A DNA stretch of 64,000 nucleotides, taken from assembly GCA_032433765.1 (NCBI GenBank), contig JAVIAB010000124.1:94019345-94083344 (forward strand). Direction: 5' to 3'. Positions within the stretch are counted from its first letter, which is position 1, and every line of letters begins with the position of its first letter. The notes beneath the pieces were generated by a model. That model was not told where the DNA came from. It saw only the letters and a program-made list of their open reading frames with translations, and did not search any database. The position numbers and the translations under genes were made by a program. Origin of the DNA: Megaustenia siamemsis (taxonomy: Eukaryota > Mollusca > Gastropoda > Stylommatophora > Ariophantidae). Shown here piece after piece: positions 54,740 through 64,000 of the stretch.

Positions 54740-56990
54740 TACCTCATAATTATAAAAAAGGAATCATTGTTAAGATTCCAAAATAGGACAATCTTAGATT
54801 GTAACAACTGGAGAGGCGTGACACCTTAGTCAGTTGCCTCAAAGTTATTCTGCAAAATCATTCTGAATAGAATAAAGCATTCAATAAATACAGTAATGCG
54901 TGAAGAACAGACTGGGTTTAGCAAAGGGAGAAGCTGCCTTGACTACATTTTTACTCTTCGACTTATATTGGAGGAACACATTGAAAAGCAAAAACCCTTT
55001 GTACTTAACTTCATCATCATCATTGAGTGCCATCTCCGCAACGAAGGTTGGCTACCATGGAGCACCATTCTGCTCTATCTCTTGCTTTGATGGTGCAGGT
55101 TGTCATCGGCTGATTTGTCCATCTTTTGATGTTACTCGTCCATGTTAATCTTGGTCTGCCTCTGCCTCTTTTACCTTGTATTTTCCCCTCCAGGATTACT
55201 TTCAGTAGGCTGTTGTGTCTTTTAACATGGCCCAAGAATCGCATTTGTCTTGTTCTAATTGTGTTCAGTAGTTCTCTTTTCATTTTTAGTTGTTTTAAGA
55301 CTTCATCGTTTGTTTTCTTTTCCTTCCATCCGATTCTACCTATTCTTCTATATATCCACATTTCAAAGGCTTCATTTCTCTGTTCTGTTTTCTTGTCTAA
55401 TGTCCATGTTTCAGCAACATATAGGAATATTGAGAAGATGTAACATTTTGCTATTCTTAGTTTTAGCTCTGGTGTTATTTGTTTTGATGTTAGTATGTCC
55501 TTCATGACATTAAAATTACTTTTTGCCATTCCTATTCTTTTGTTTATTTCAGTTGTACATTTTCCATCACTGGTTATAGTATGTCCAAGGTAGTTATAGT
55601 TCTGAACTGTCTCCAGGTCTGTTCCTTCAATTTTGATATCCACTTGTGGGTTTTTAGTATTTTCTTTGTTTATGATCATAGTTTTAGTCTGTTTGATATT
55701 CATATCCAGTCCATATTTTTTGCTTGTCGTGTTTATTTCATTAAGTAATTGTTGTAGATCTTTAGGATTTTCTGCTAGTTGTACAGTATCGTCAGCATAT
55801 CTTAGGTTATTGATTATTTTTCCATTAATTTGTAGGCCTGGCATCTCTATGATGTTTTAAAAGATTTACTCAGTGTATAGATTGAACAAGCTTGGTGATA
55901 GGATGTATCCTTGTCTTACTCCTATTTTTATATCAATGGGTGTAGAGTCCTCTTTGTTATATTTTATTATTGCTGTTTGCTCCCAGTATAGATTGCATAT
56001 TAGTCGTATGTCCATGTCATCTAGATGTATCTCTCTTAGGCATTCTATAAGTTGTTTGTGGTGTACTCTATCAAAATCTTTGGTGTAGTCTATGAAGCAG
56101 GCATATATTGGTTTGTGTACTTCAGTGTATTTTTCGATTAATGTTCTCATGCAGAATATGGCTTCTTTTGTCCCGCTATTTTCCCTAAATCCAAATTGCT
56201 GCTCATCTAATTCAGTATTGATTTTATTCTGAATCCTTCCTTGTATAACTTTTAACTTAACTTCATCGACTTCAAAAAAAAAAACATCCGACAGTATTCA
56301 AAGAGATTATTTGTGGAAAATTCTGAAGCAATATGGCTTACCATAAAAAAAATCTTAAATATTGTTAAAGACATTTATGATGGCTATACATGTGCAGTTA
56401 GAACAGTGAAAGGACTGAGCGAATGTTTCCCAATAGAAACTGAGGTTAAACAAAGATATATTTTATCGCCCTTGTTATTTGGAATTGTTATGGACTTCAT
56501 AATGAAGAAATGCCGCACTGGTAATAAAGGCATCGAATGGATACAAGGAGACCATTCGGAGGACCTCGACTTTGCTGATGACATGGTCCTCATTAGCAGT
56601 CAGATAAAAACGATGCAGGAAAACACAAATGAACTATCATCAATAACCAGCAAAATTGGGCTTGAGATCAATCATGAAAAGATTAAGGTCACGAAAAGCT
56701 TAATTCCAACAGATGACATAATATACATGGAAAACAACCCAGTGGAAGTGATCAATCACTTTATCTATCTTGGAAGTCACATTGATCGAGAAGGGGATAC
56801 AAGCAAAGAAATTAGAATCAGAATAGCTAAAGCAGCAATGTCTTTCAGAAGCCTTGAAAAGTTGTGGAAATCAAAACTCATCAGCACAAACACAAAACTT
56901 GGACTATTCAAATCAAATGTACTATCTACCTTTACGTGTGCATGCGAGAGCTGGAAAACAACAAGAGCTATAGAAATAATGTTGAACGCG
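54740..56990 (+). pseudogene. RTE-like LINE H (family RDKWRDLI), interrupted at 55016-56255
   Basis: The left part encodes KKGIIVKIPK and EEQTGFSKGRSCLDYIFTLR. After the inserted LINE the frame resumes at FKKTSDSIQRDYLWKILKQY, then ILSPLLFGIVMDFIMKKCRT, LDFADDMVLISS, YLGSHIDREGD and KLWKSKLISTNTKLGLFKSN. It breaks off at 56990 inside the RT C-terminal region, where Tx1 sequence begins. Highly similar to the minus-strand copy at 47490-48425. Confidence 0.87.
55016..56255 (-). mobile_element. 5'-truncated RTE-like LINE (family ANLRCGDGT) inserted in LINE H
   Basis: A 1,240-bp minus-strand insertion flanked by perfect 13-bp duplications ACTTAACTTCATC at 55003-55015 and 56256-56268. It encodes CFIDYTKDFDRVHHKQLIEC, IGVRQGYILSPSLFNLYTE, a short damaged piece, then LRYADDTVQLAENPKDLQQL (catalytic YADD), YNYLGHTITSDGKCTTEINK, FLGHVKRHNSLLKVILEGKI, GKRGRGRPRLTWTSNIKRW, and the end VANLRCGDGTQ followed by (GAT)n. 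Clade assignment is tentative; RTE-like from motif order. Confidence 0.92.
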
Positions 56991-59118
56991 ATGCTCCTAC
57001 CAAAAATTGTGGATGTTTTATATTTGTATCTCTGCAGCATGTCTGTTATCTTTGTGACTAGGTTCTGCCATGTTGGTTTGTGTGTTCTGTTTGGGTTGCA
57101 AGGATATGTTATTCCGAACAACTTAATGTTAGTGACAGGTGTTAGAGCAGAGGGAAAGTCCACTTTGTTCTTCCACCTGCCTATGCCCATGATGAAAGAC
57201 TTCTGTATGTTTATCTGTGCCCCGCTGCCTTTCCCAAATTCTGTAAATGTATTGAGAATGTTGTCTATTGATGTACATGTTTGATGGCAAAAAGACAGTA
57301 TCGTCAGCGTAGGCTAACAATTTCTGTTCTCCTTTCCCTGGTGTGAATGTGCCCTTTATGGAACTATCTTGTCTGATGCTCTCTAGGAGCATGTTCTATG
57401 GTCAGAGCGTAAACTTGAGGAGAAAGGGAACACCCCTGTCGAACCGATTTGGTTAGCCTGAAGGTCTCTGTGAACGAATGGTTCACTAGGACTTTACGTT
57501 CGGGTCTAGAATACAGAATGTGTATCCACTATCTGAAGCTTCTTCCTATGTTGCAGTTCAGTAGTGTCTTGTAGAGGTCGGAATGAGCTTCTCTGTCGAA
57601 GGCTTCAGTGTAGATTCGTGTGTGGATTTTGAGCTGTCATTCTTTGTTTCTGTGAGTTTTTTGCTTCCAGGTTCATCATATGTTTCTGTTGATGTGACCG
57701 TCCTGGCTTTTGTTCTGGGCCTCTGTTGCTGCGTTGTTTCGTTCGTTATTTGTTCTATCTTCTTTTGTTTTGAGCTGCGTTTCATTTTTCTAGGTGGTGG
57801 AAATGCGTCGCTGACTGATGCTTCTCCGGTGGTTGTCTTTAGATCGTTGATCTGTACTGCTGTGCTCGGTGTGTCTATAATGACTGGTTCCTCGACTGTC
57901 GTCTGCCATCTCAGGCCTGACTTCTTGGGGCGTCGGTTTTCCCAGTGTGTGTCGAGTCCACAGTGAGAACATCGTGTTCTCCTGCCTGGCAGGGTAACGA
58001 AGACCTTGAGCGTTTCGGCAATTTTCCCTTTTAGCCTTACTTTTATATAATACGGTATCTGCACACATGTAACAGGTTTGTACAAGAAAGTCCACCTATC
58101 TGCTTCGTAAGTGTCTTGTTTGACCTGGACCTCCTTGTTCCCGGTCATTTCGGATACAATTCCTTGGATTTGTTTGTTTTCCAACATTGGCGGCATCCAG
58201 TGATTGCATCCTCTTGACTGCTCTTTCTCTTGAAGGCTTATCACTATTGTGACGTTTGGTTCTGTTAACTTGATCGTTTTGTCTCAAAACTTCTGGTATT
58301 TCTGTTCATGGGCGTCGGGTTTTAGCGTAAAGAACCACTTCCTTGTATCACTGAAGCGGTACAAGGTGCTTATTCCGTTGGGCATAACCCCGGCGGGGCC
58401 TATAAGAATGCTCGTCATCTTGGAGACGGTGATTTTGGAGGAGTCTAGGCCGCTGATATTAGCCATCAATGTGTCTTTCTTGTGCTTCTCATCTATGTCG
58501 TAGGTTAGGAGTTCCCACTTAGCTGACGACTTTGGAGACGTCTGGACCGCTGATATTAGCCATGAATGTGTTTTTCTTGTGCTTCTCGTCTATGTCGTAG
58601 GTTAGGAGTTCCCACTTAGCTGACGACTTTGGAGACGTCTGGACCGCTGATATTAGCCATGAATGTGTTTTTCTTGTGCTTCTCGTCTATGTCGTAGTTC
58701 CCACTTAGCTGACGACTTTGGAGGCGTCTGGACCGCTGATATTAGCCATGAATGTCTTTCTTGTGCTTCTCGTCTATGTCGTAGGTTGGTAATTCCCACT
58801 TAGCTGACGACTTTGGAGACGTCTGGACTGCTGATATTAGCCATGATTGTGTTTTTCTTGTGCTTCTCGTCTATGTCGTAGTTCCCACTTAGCTGACGAC
58901 TTTGGAGGCGTCTGGACCGCTGATATTAGCCATAGATGTGTCTTTCTCGTGCTTCTCGTCTATGTCGATATCGTAGTTTGGGAATTCCCCCTTAGCTGAC
59001 GGCTTTGGAGGCATCTGGACCTACTCTGTTCTCGGTCGTTCTTCTGAAATGTTCTGGACATCTTGAGTAGTTACGCTTATCTTCCTTCCTGCGCTTGGCA
59101 TCTTCTTTGGCATGGCTC
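56991..59118 (-). pseudogene. Tx1-type LINE E: ORF1 joined to RT, endonuclease deleted
   Basis: On the minus strand ORF1 starts near 59118 (MPKKMPSAGRKISV) and holds a minisatellite. It then has GPAGVMPNGISTLYRFSDTR, KWFFTLKPDAHEQKYQKF, NHWMPPMLENKQIQGIVSEM, and a zinc knuckle CSHCGLDTHWENR in which the last Cys is Arg. A polar tail (57560-57900) runs into EAFDREAHSDLYKTLL, already inside the RT region, so about 1.5 kb including the whole endonuclease is missing. RT continues with VRQGCSLSP and LLAYADDTVF (57300) and ends abruptly at 56991 in TSTIFGRSI. Confidence 0.82.
58430..59010. repeat. 88-104-bp minisatellite inside Tx1 ORF1
   Basis: Six to seven copies of a unit containing GGACCGCTGATATTAGCCAT, GTGCTTCTCGTCTATGTCGT and CCCACTTAGCTGACGACTTT. 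Unit starts near 58533, 58631, 58720, 58815, 58903 and 59007. The unit is a piece of ORF1 coding sequence (MANISG, DIDEKHKKDT). Confidence 0.9.
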
Positions 59119-60079
59119 GTTTTCCCTGTGAATTTATTTTATTCTTGTCTGAAAATATGTTTGATCTCTATATCATTTACTAGAATTCTATGTCTTAAAA
59201 GTATCGTCTGTTGTTTAAACCAATGGTTTCCGCTCTTTAGGCTCTCATGACATCTCTCTGTGTTTGTTAAACAAAAGCAAGGTTTGCATTCTTGACAAAA
59301 TTTCCTCGTCCCGTGCGGACAGTTTGCTTTGTACTGGCCATATAATTTCTCTAGCTTTATCCAAATGCAAAACAACTAATAATAGTGTTGTATTTATTAA
59401 TTAAATTCTTATACCTCGCCTTCAAACAACGAAAATTATTAACATGCTTCAATATATATTACAAAGACTGTTGTATGTATTACAACGATGTTATTATAGT
59501 ATGTATTTATTTCTTTCCAGTTGCGACACTCCCTGCCGAGCTGAATTATTACTTTGGTTATCTTCTTTTTCTCCGTTGTTACTTCTGTCCATTCCTTGCC
59601 GGGCTTAACACCATTCAAATTATATACTCTCCTTATGGACTTCTCCGATTCGACCATCCAGGATTTTCCGCGGTCGAGGCGCCTGTCTTTGGTCACACGC
59701 AATTTGAATGCGAGGGATGATTTATTTTTTCTTTCCTTCCTTTCAAATAACCCAGGACCTGAACAGAACTATGTCGCACTCTAATCCACGCTGTTCAAGT
59801 AAGTACCTCATTGAACGGATAGATGCGTCTCTGGTGCGTCTTTGCTCATCTGTGAGGAGCATTCTGCCCTCATTGATGACATTGTTAGTTCTAGGACGTG
59901 TTGTTATCTTCATGCGAGCACAGAGAGACCAAAACGTATAGAGTTCTGTGCTGCCACCTCCCTCATGAACCGAATCCACCGCTCTATCTTACCCTCTACT
60001 GCCAATTGTTGGAAACTATTCATGGCCTTTTTATTGTCTAGTGAAAGATCCGTCATCCGATAAGGGTCACAAAGGTTCA
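59119..60079. other. Unannotated sequence, possible unknown element remnants
   Basis: Several minus-strand open frames are present. One at 59139-59375 has a Cys-rich run (CPHGTRKFCQECKPCFC) loosely reminiscent of transposase C-terminal zinc-binding tails, not assignable. From 59999 to 60110 is a block duplicated at 60353-60465. Confidence 0.35.
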
Positions 60080-62055
60080 ATATTCGACAAAGTTGTCATA
60101 CCTTCAGCCAGCGTCTATTCTCGAGCTAGACCAACTCTACCTCCTGTTTCAAACCTTCAGCGTGCGTCTCTTCTAAAGCTAAACCAACTCTACCCCCATG
60201 TGTCAAACCTTCAGCGTGCGTCTCTTCTCGAACTAAACCAACCCTAACCCCTGTGTCCAATCCTTCAGCGCGCGTCTCTTCTCGAGCTAAACCAACTCTA
60301 CCTAATGTGTCAAACCTTCAGCGTGCGTCTCTTCTTGAGCTATCTTAGCCTCTACTGCCAATTGTTGGAAACTATTCATGGCCTTTTTATTGTCTCGTGC
60401 AAGATCCGTCATCCGACAAGGGTCACAAAGGTTCAATATTCTACAAAGTTGTCATACCTTCAGCTGGCGTCTCTTCTCGAACTAAACCAACTCTACCCCC
60501 TGTGTCAAACCTTCAGCGTGCGTCTCTTCTCAAGCTAAACAACTCTACCCTCATGTGTCAAACCTTCAATGTGCGTCTCTTCTCGAACTAAACCAACTCT
60601 ACCCCCAGTGTCAAACCTTCAGCGTGTGTCTCTTCTCGAGCAAAACCAACTCTACCTTCTGTGTCAAACTTTCAGCCTGTTTCTATTCTCAAGCTAAACC
60701 AACTCTACCTCCTGTGATAAACCTTCAGCGTGCGTCTCTTCTCGAGCTAAACCAACTCTACCTCATGTGTCAAACCTTGAGCGTGCGTATCTTCTCAGCT
60801 AAACCAAATCTACCTCCTGTGTCTAACCTTCAGCCTGTTTCTATTCTCAAGCTAAACCAACTCTACCTCCTGTGTCAAACCTTCAGCGTGTGTCCCTTCT
60901 CGAGCTAAACCAACTCTACCTCATGTGTCAAATCTTCAGCGTGCGTCTCTTCTCGAGCTAAACCAACTCTACCTCATGTGTCAAACCTTCAGCGTGCGTC
61001 TCTTCTCGAGCTAAACCAACTCTACCTCATGTGTCAAATCTTCAGCGTGCGTCTCTTCTCGAGCTAAACCAACTCTACCTCATGTGTCAAACCTTCAGCA
61101 TGTGTCTCTTCTCGAGCAAAACCAACTCTACCTCCTGTGTCAAACTTTCAGCCTGTTTCTATTCTCAAGCTAAACCAACTCTACCTCCTGTGATAAACCT
61201 TCAGCGTGCGTCTCTTCTCGAGCTAAACCAACTCTACCTCATGTGTCAAACCTTGAGCGTGCGTATCTTCTCAAGCTAAACCAACTCTACCTCCTGTGAT
61301 AAACCTTCAGCGTGCGTCTCTTCTCGAGCTAAACCAACTCTACCTCATGTGTCAAACCTTGAGCGTGCGTATCTTCTCAGCTAAACCAAATCTACCTCCT
61401 GTGTCTAACCTTCAGCCTGTTTCTATTCTCAAGCTAAACCAACTCTACCTCCTGTGTCAAACCTTCAGCGTGTGTCCCTTCTCGAGCTAAACCAACTCTA
61501 CCTCATGTGTCAAACCTTCAGCGTGCGTCTCTTCTTGAGCTAAACCAACTCTACCTCATGTGTCAAACCTTCAGCGTGCGTCTCTTCTTGAGCTAAACCA
61601 ACTCTACCTCATGTGTCAAACCTTCAGCGTGCGTCTCTTCTTGAGCTAAACCAACTCTACCTCATGTGTCAAACCTTCAGCGTGCGTCTCTTCTTGAGCT
61701 AAACCAACTCTACCTCATGTGTCAAACCTTCAGCATGCGTCTCTTCTTGAGCTAAACCAACTCTACGTCCTGTGTCAAAACTTCAGCATGCGTCTCTTCT
61801 CGAGCTAAACCAACTCTACCTCTCAAACCTTCAGCAAGCTAAATCAACTCTACCTCCTGTGTCAAACCTTCAGCATGCGTCTCTTCTCGAGCTAAACCAA
61901 CTCTACCTCATGTGTCAAACCTTCAGCGTGCGTCTCTTCTCGAGCTAAACCAACTCTACCTCCTGTGTCAAACCTTCAGCATGCGTCTCTTCTCAAGCTA
62001 AACCAACTCTACCTTCTGTGTCAAACCTTATGTGTGCGTCTATTCTCGAACTATA
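60080..62055. repeat. 53-bp tandem array with higher-order duplication
   Basis: About 35 copies of a unit containing CTACCTCATGTGTCAAACCT, TCAGCGTGCGTCTCTTCTCG and AGCTAAACCAACT. Variants (TCTATTCTCAAGC; CCTGTGATAAACC) recur in blocks about 400 bp apart (60660-60900 and 61140-61490), showing multi-unit duplication. A 110-bp non-unit block (59999-60110) recurs at 60353-60465. Confidence 0.94.
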
Positions 62056-62143
62056 TTAAAAATATAAAGGCTGATATTGTATCTAACTTAACGAAGTGAA
62101 TCAAGTAGCAAAAAAATCACGTTCAATGCTAGGAATAAGCAAG

Positions 62144-62144
<1 letters not shown>

Positions 62145-62191
<47 letters not shown>
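62145..62191. repeat. (AT)n microsatellite
   Basis: About 23 TA units directly before the LINE tail. Confidence 0.96.
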
Positions 62192-62193
<2 letters not shown>

Positions 62194-62790
62194 TCGTCAT
62201 GTGCCATAACGGTTGGCGTAGGTGATCATGTCCCTCCACAATCTTCTATCTACAGTGCATCGTATCAGTTCTGTTGTTGACTGTTTTCCATGCCATGACA
62301 TCAAGCTATCCAGTATTTTCTCTTTTTGTCGCCCGCGATCTCTCTTTCCTTTTATTTTGCCAGTTGTAACCAAGTATTCCAACTTTCCTCATCTCATGAT
62401 GTGCCCGAAAAATTTTGATTGCTTCTTTCTGATGTTTTTTAAGAACTCCCTTTTTGTGTTGGCCTCTTTGAGAACTTCCTCATTGGTCTTTTTAGCTGTC
62501 CAGGGAACTTTCAACATTCTTCTGAGAAATCCCATCTCTGTGGCCTCTAATCGTCTTTTCATTTGTTTGTCTACTGTTCATGATTCGCTTCCATAGGTCA
62601 GAATTGGTTCTATATAGCACAGGTGAACTCTCTTTCTCATTTTTATTGACATAGATTTGTTGCATAAGATATTTTTCATTTCCTGAAATACAATTTTGGC
62701 ATGAGCTATTCTGCTTTTTATTTCTGTGGTGCATCTCCCATCTGATGTTATTATTGTGCCCGAGTATTTGAAACGTTGCATTTGTTTCAG
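62192..62790 (-). pseudogene. LINE 3' fragment (family DRRLWRDMI), best copy
   Basis: Minus-strand pieces in order: MQRFKYSGTIITSDGRCTTE, SRIAHAKIVFQEMKNILCNK, YIEPILTYGSES, a damaged middle, then MEYLVTTGKIKGKRDRGRQK and LIRCTVDRRLWRDMITYANR. The end is at the (ATC)n/AT-rich junction. Two or more frameshifts. This copy reveals the other tails (8.9, 16.3, 17.8, 19.5, 44.1 kb) to be the same family. Confidence 0.83.
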
Positions 62791-62953
62791 ATATACAAAT
62801 ATATCGATATATATTCAAGTTAACTGATCAAGAATTCAAAATAACAAGTTATAATGAAAGCTCAAGACAAAGCATGCTCAAGTTGTCGAGACAAGTCAAG
62901 TTGATATAAACAATAAGTTCACAACTAGAGATTCAAGTTACTTCAGCGCGTCG

Positions 62954-63506
62954 TGTCACGAGAAACTCCCGAATATTGCATGACAAACAGAGCACGTTTA
63001 AGATTGAAATCGTCAATTGTTAATTAGCGTACGACAAATCCAGGTTAACTAGGGAACAGTGTGACATTGTGAGATCGTCGAACTTAAAACGTTGTGTCTG
63101 GAGAGACAGTGTGCAATCACGTGACCGTGTGAGTGTAACCTACTTCTGGCTCTAATAAACATAAACATCGCGTGTGTACTTTCACTTACCAAGTATCGTC
63201 AAGTAAGAAATACTTACTTAGTTAATTATATTTATGAATTGATTGATTGTCCTTTTGAATTGATTGTTGAAATGGAACTTAATGACTTGTTATTGTTTGC
63301 TAGAATACACGCGTTATAAAATATAATTTAATTGAAATAAATTGTTAAGTTAAAAAAAAGTGAATTGAAATTTGTCCACGGTCCACAGCAAGTAAAATAA
63401 ACTTTGTTTTCATTCCAAAGAGACGAATCAAGACCTTTGTATTATGAATTGAATATGTGTTGTTAAAATATATTAAATTATGAATCGCTTCAATCACATT
63501 GTGACA
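62954..63506 (+). mobile_element. Probable 5' LTR of a retrotransposon
   Basis: Starts TGTCACGAGAAACTCC and ends CACATTGTGACA, so the termini are the inverted pair TGTCAC/GTGACA typical of LTR ends. It contains an AATAAA-like CTAATAAACATAAAC near 63150 and is followed 0.2 kb later by a gag-like frame. The sequence after the LTR (GGGCACAACAGGC) does not begin TGG, so the primer-binding site is not confirmed. The other LTR would lie beyond the window. Confidence 0.5.
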
Positions 63507-63719
63507 GGGCACAACAGGCAAATCTTAATTACAATTAATCTTAATTATATAAAAATGAAATAGAACTAATTCTTGCACATATAGAATCATCAGTTAGATA
63601 TTAGCAGACGATAGAAAACTTGTTTACAGGCAAGTCAATCGATCGAAGTGAGAAATTATATTAGTACTAAAGATAACATAACAGAACGTGACAACAGACT
63701 TAGATCCTGGCAATGAAGC

Positions 63720-63996
63720 GATGAGACTAGCAACTGAAACAGTAGATGAATTGAGGATAGCAATGAACCATCAAAATATTAGCAATAGTATTGCCACGTT
63801 CAATCGGAGAACCTTCGAAATTTAGAGAGTGGATAGAAAATATCGAAATAATTTAGCTTACTTAAAGACAAATAAAGAACTAAGGAATATAGCATTTCAA
63901 ACCAGTTCAGATGAAGTGCCTGCGTTCATAACAAGAAGGTTAGAATCAGTACCCGAGGAAAGCGTGGGAGAGTGCGAAACAGATATAAACATTTGA
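63720..63996 (+). pseudogene. Gag-like relic of an LTR retrotransposon
   Basis: In broken frames: RLATETVDELRIAMN, then SIGEPSKFREWIENIE, the G-x-P-x-K-F-x-x-W-I-x-x-I-E pattern common in gag N-terminal regions of Gypsy/BEL-type elements, and VPAFITRRLESVPEESVGEC. Stops separate the pieces, and the relic runs to the window edge. Family (Gypsy or BEL) not decidable here. Confidence 0.55.
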
Positions 63997-64000
63997 GGTA

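Noticed and set aside
56313..57284. A 323-codon fusion protein
   Set aside because: It is plus-strand LINE H sequence followed by the antisense of Tx1 E; a chance open junction.
59139..59375. PiggyBac-type Cys-rich transposase tail
   Set aside because: The spacing of cysteines does not clearly match, and no transposase core is found next to it.

Overview
The window is AT-rich eukaryotic genomic DNA with short exons bounded by GT...AG splice sites, long introns, many microsatellites and minisatellites, and dense transposable-element debris. It is not prokaryotic or viral. The only host protein-coding genes I can defend are two rhodopsin-like (class A) receptors of the molluscan chemosensory type, with an ERC motif in the DRY position. 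Together with tRNA-derived SINEs and RTE, I-type and Tx1-type LINEs, they point to a gastropod, most likely a freshwater pulmonate snail. The species is an inference.

Layout. 0-4.4 kb: a three-exon receptor gene on the minus strand whose 3' end leaves the window at base 1; two SINEs and a LINE fragment sit in its first intron. 4.5-10 kb: tandem arrays (52-bp and 68-bp units), microsatellites and converging LINE tails. 10.4-15.4 kb: an RNase H-bearing I-type LINE inserted into a 16-bp minisatellite with an 11-bp target-site duplication, itself interrupted by a SINE. 16.7-22.7 kb: a second receptor copy, minus strand, with a stop codon at the end of its middle exon; its 4.75-kb intron holds LINE relics, a 25-bp-arm palindrome and a tandem array. 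22.9-23.5 kb: six near-identical 93-bp repeats. 24.85-27.3 kb: a broken hAT transposon with terminal inverted repeats. 27.3-32.7 kb: LINE relics, a mariner-like relic between two direct repeats, and a SINE. 32.9-36.1 kb: a full-length RTE retrotransposon with a 13-bp target-site duplication and only three coding lesions. 36.6-37.7 kb: a 48-bp array. 37.9-40.1 kb: a Tc1/mariner-superfamily transposon with an uninterrupted transposase and an unusual DD83E triad. 42.4-46.7 kb: a Tx1-type LINE whose ORF1 lies about 75 bp after two fragments of the U2 snRNA 5' end, suggesting a U2-targeting (Keno-like) element. 47.4-59.1 kb: nested, head-to-head and chimeric Tx1 and RTE-like LINEs around a 100-bp array. 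60.1-62.1 kb: a 53-bp array. 62.95-64 kb: a probable 5' LTR and gag relic running off the right edge.

The window behaves as a receptor-gene cluster split apart by repeated insertion and tandem expansion. No operon-like or pathway logic links the coding pieces. Insertion order can be read in several places: SINE into I-type LINE into minisatellite, LINE into LINE at 55 kb, and LINE into a 38-bp repeat at 47-48 kb. No complete host gene, tRNA or rRNA gene was found. Boundaries of degraded elements are approximate, and clade names are from motif recognition without a database search.
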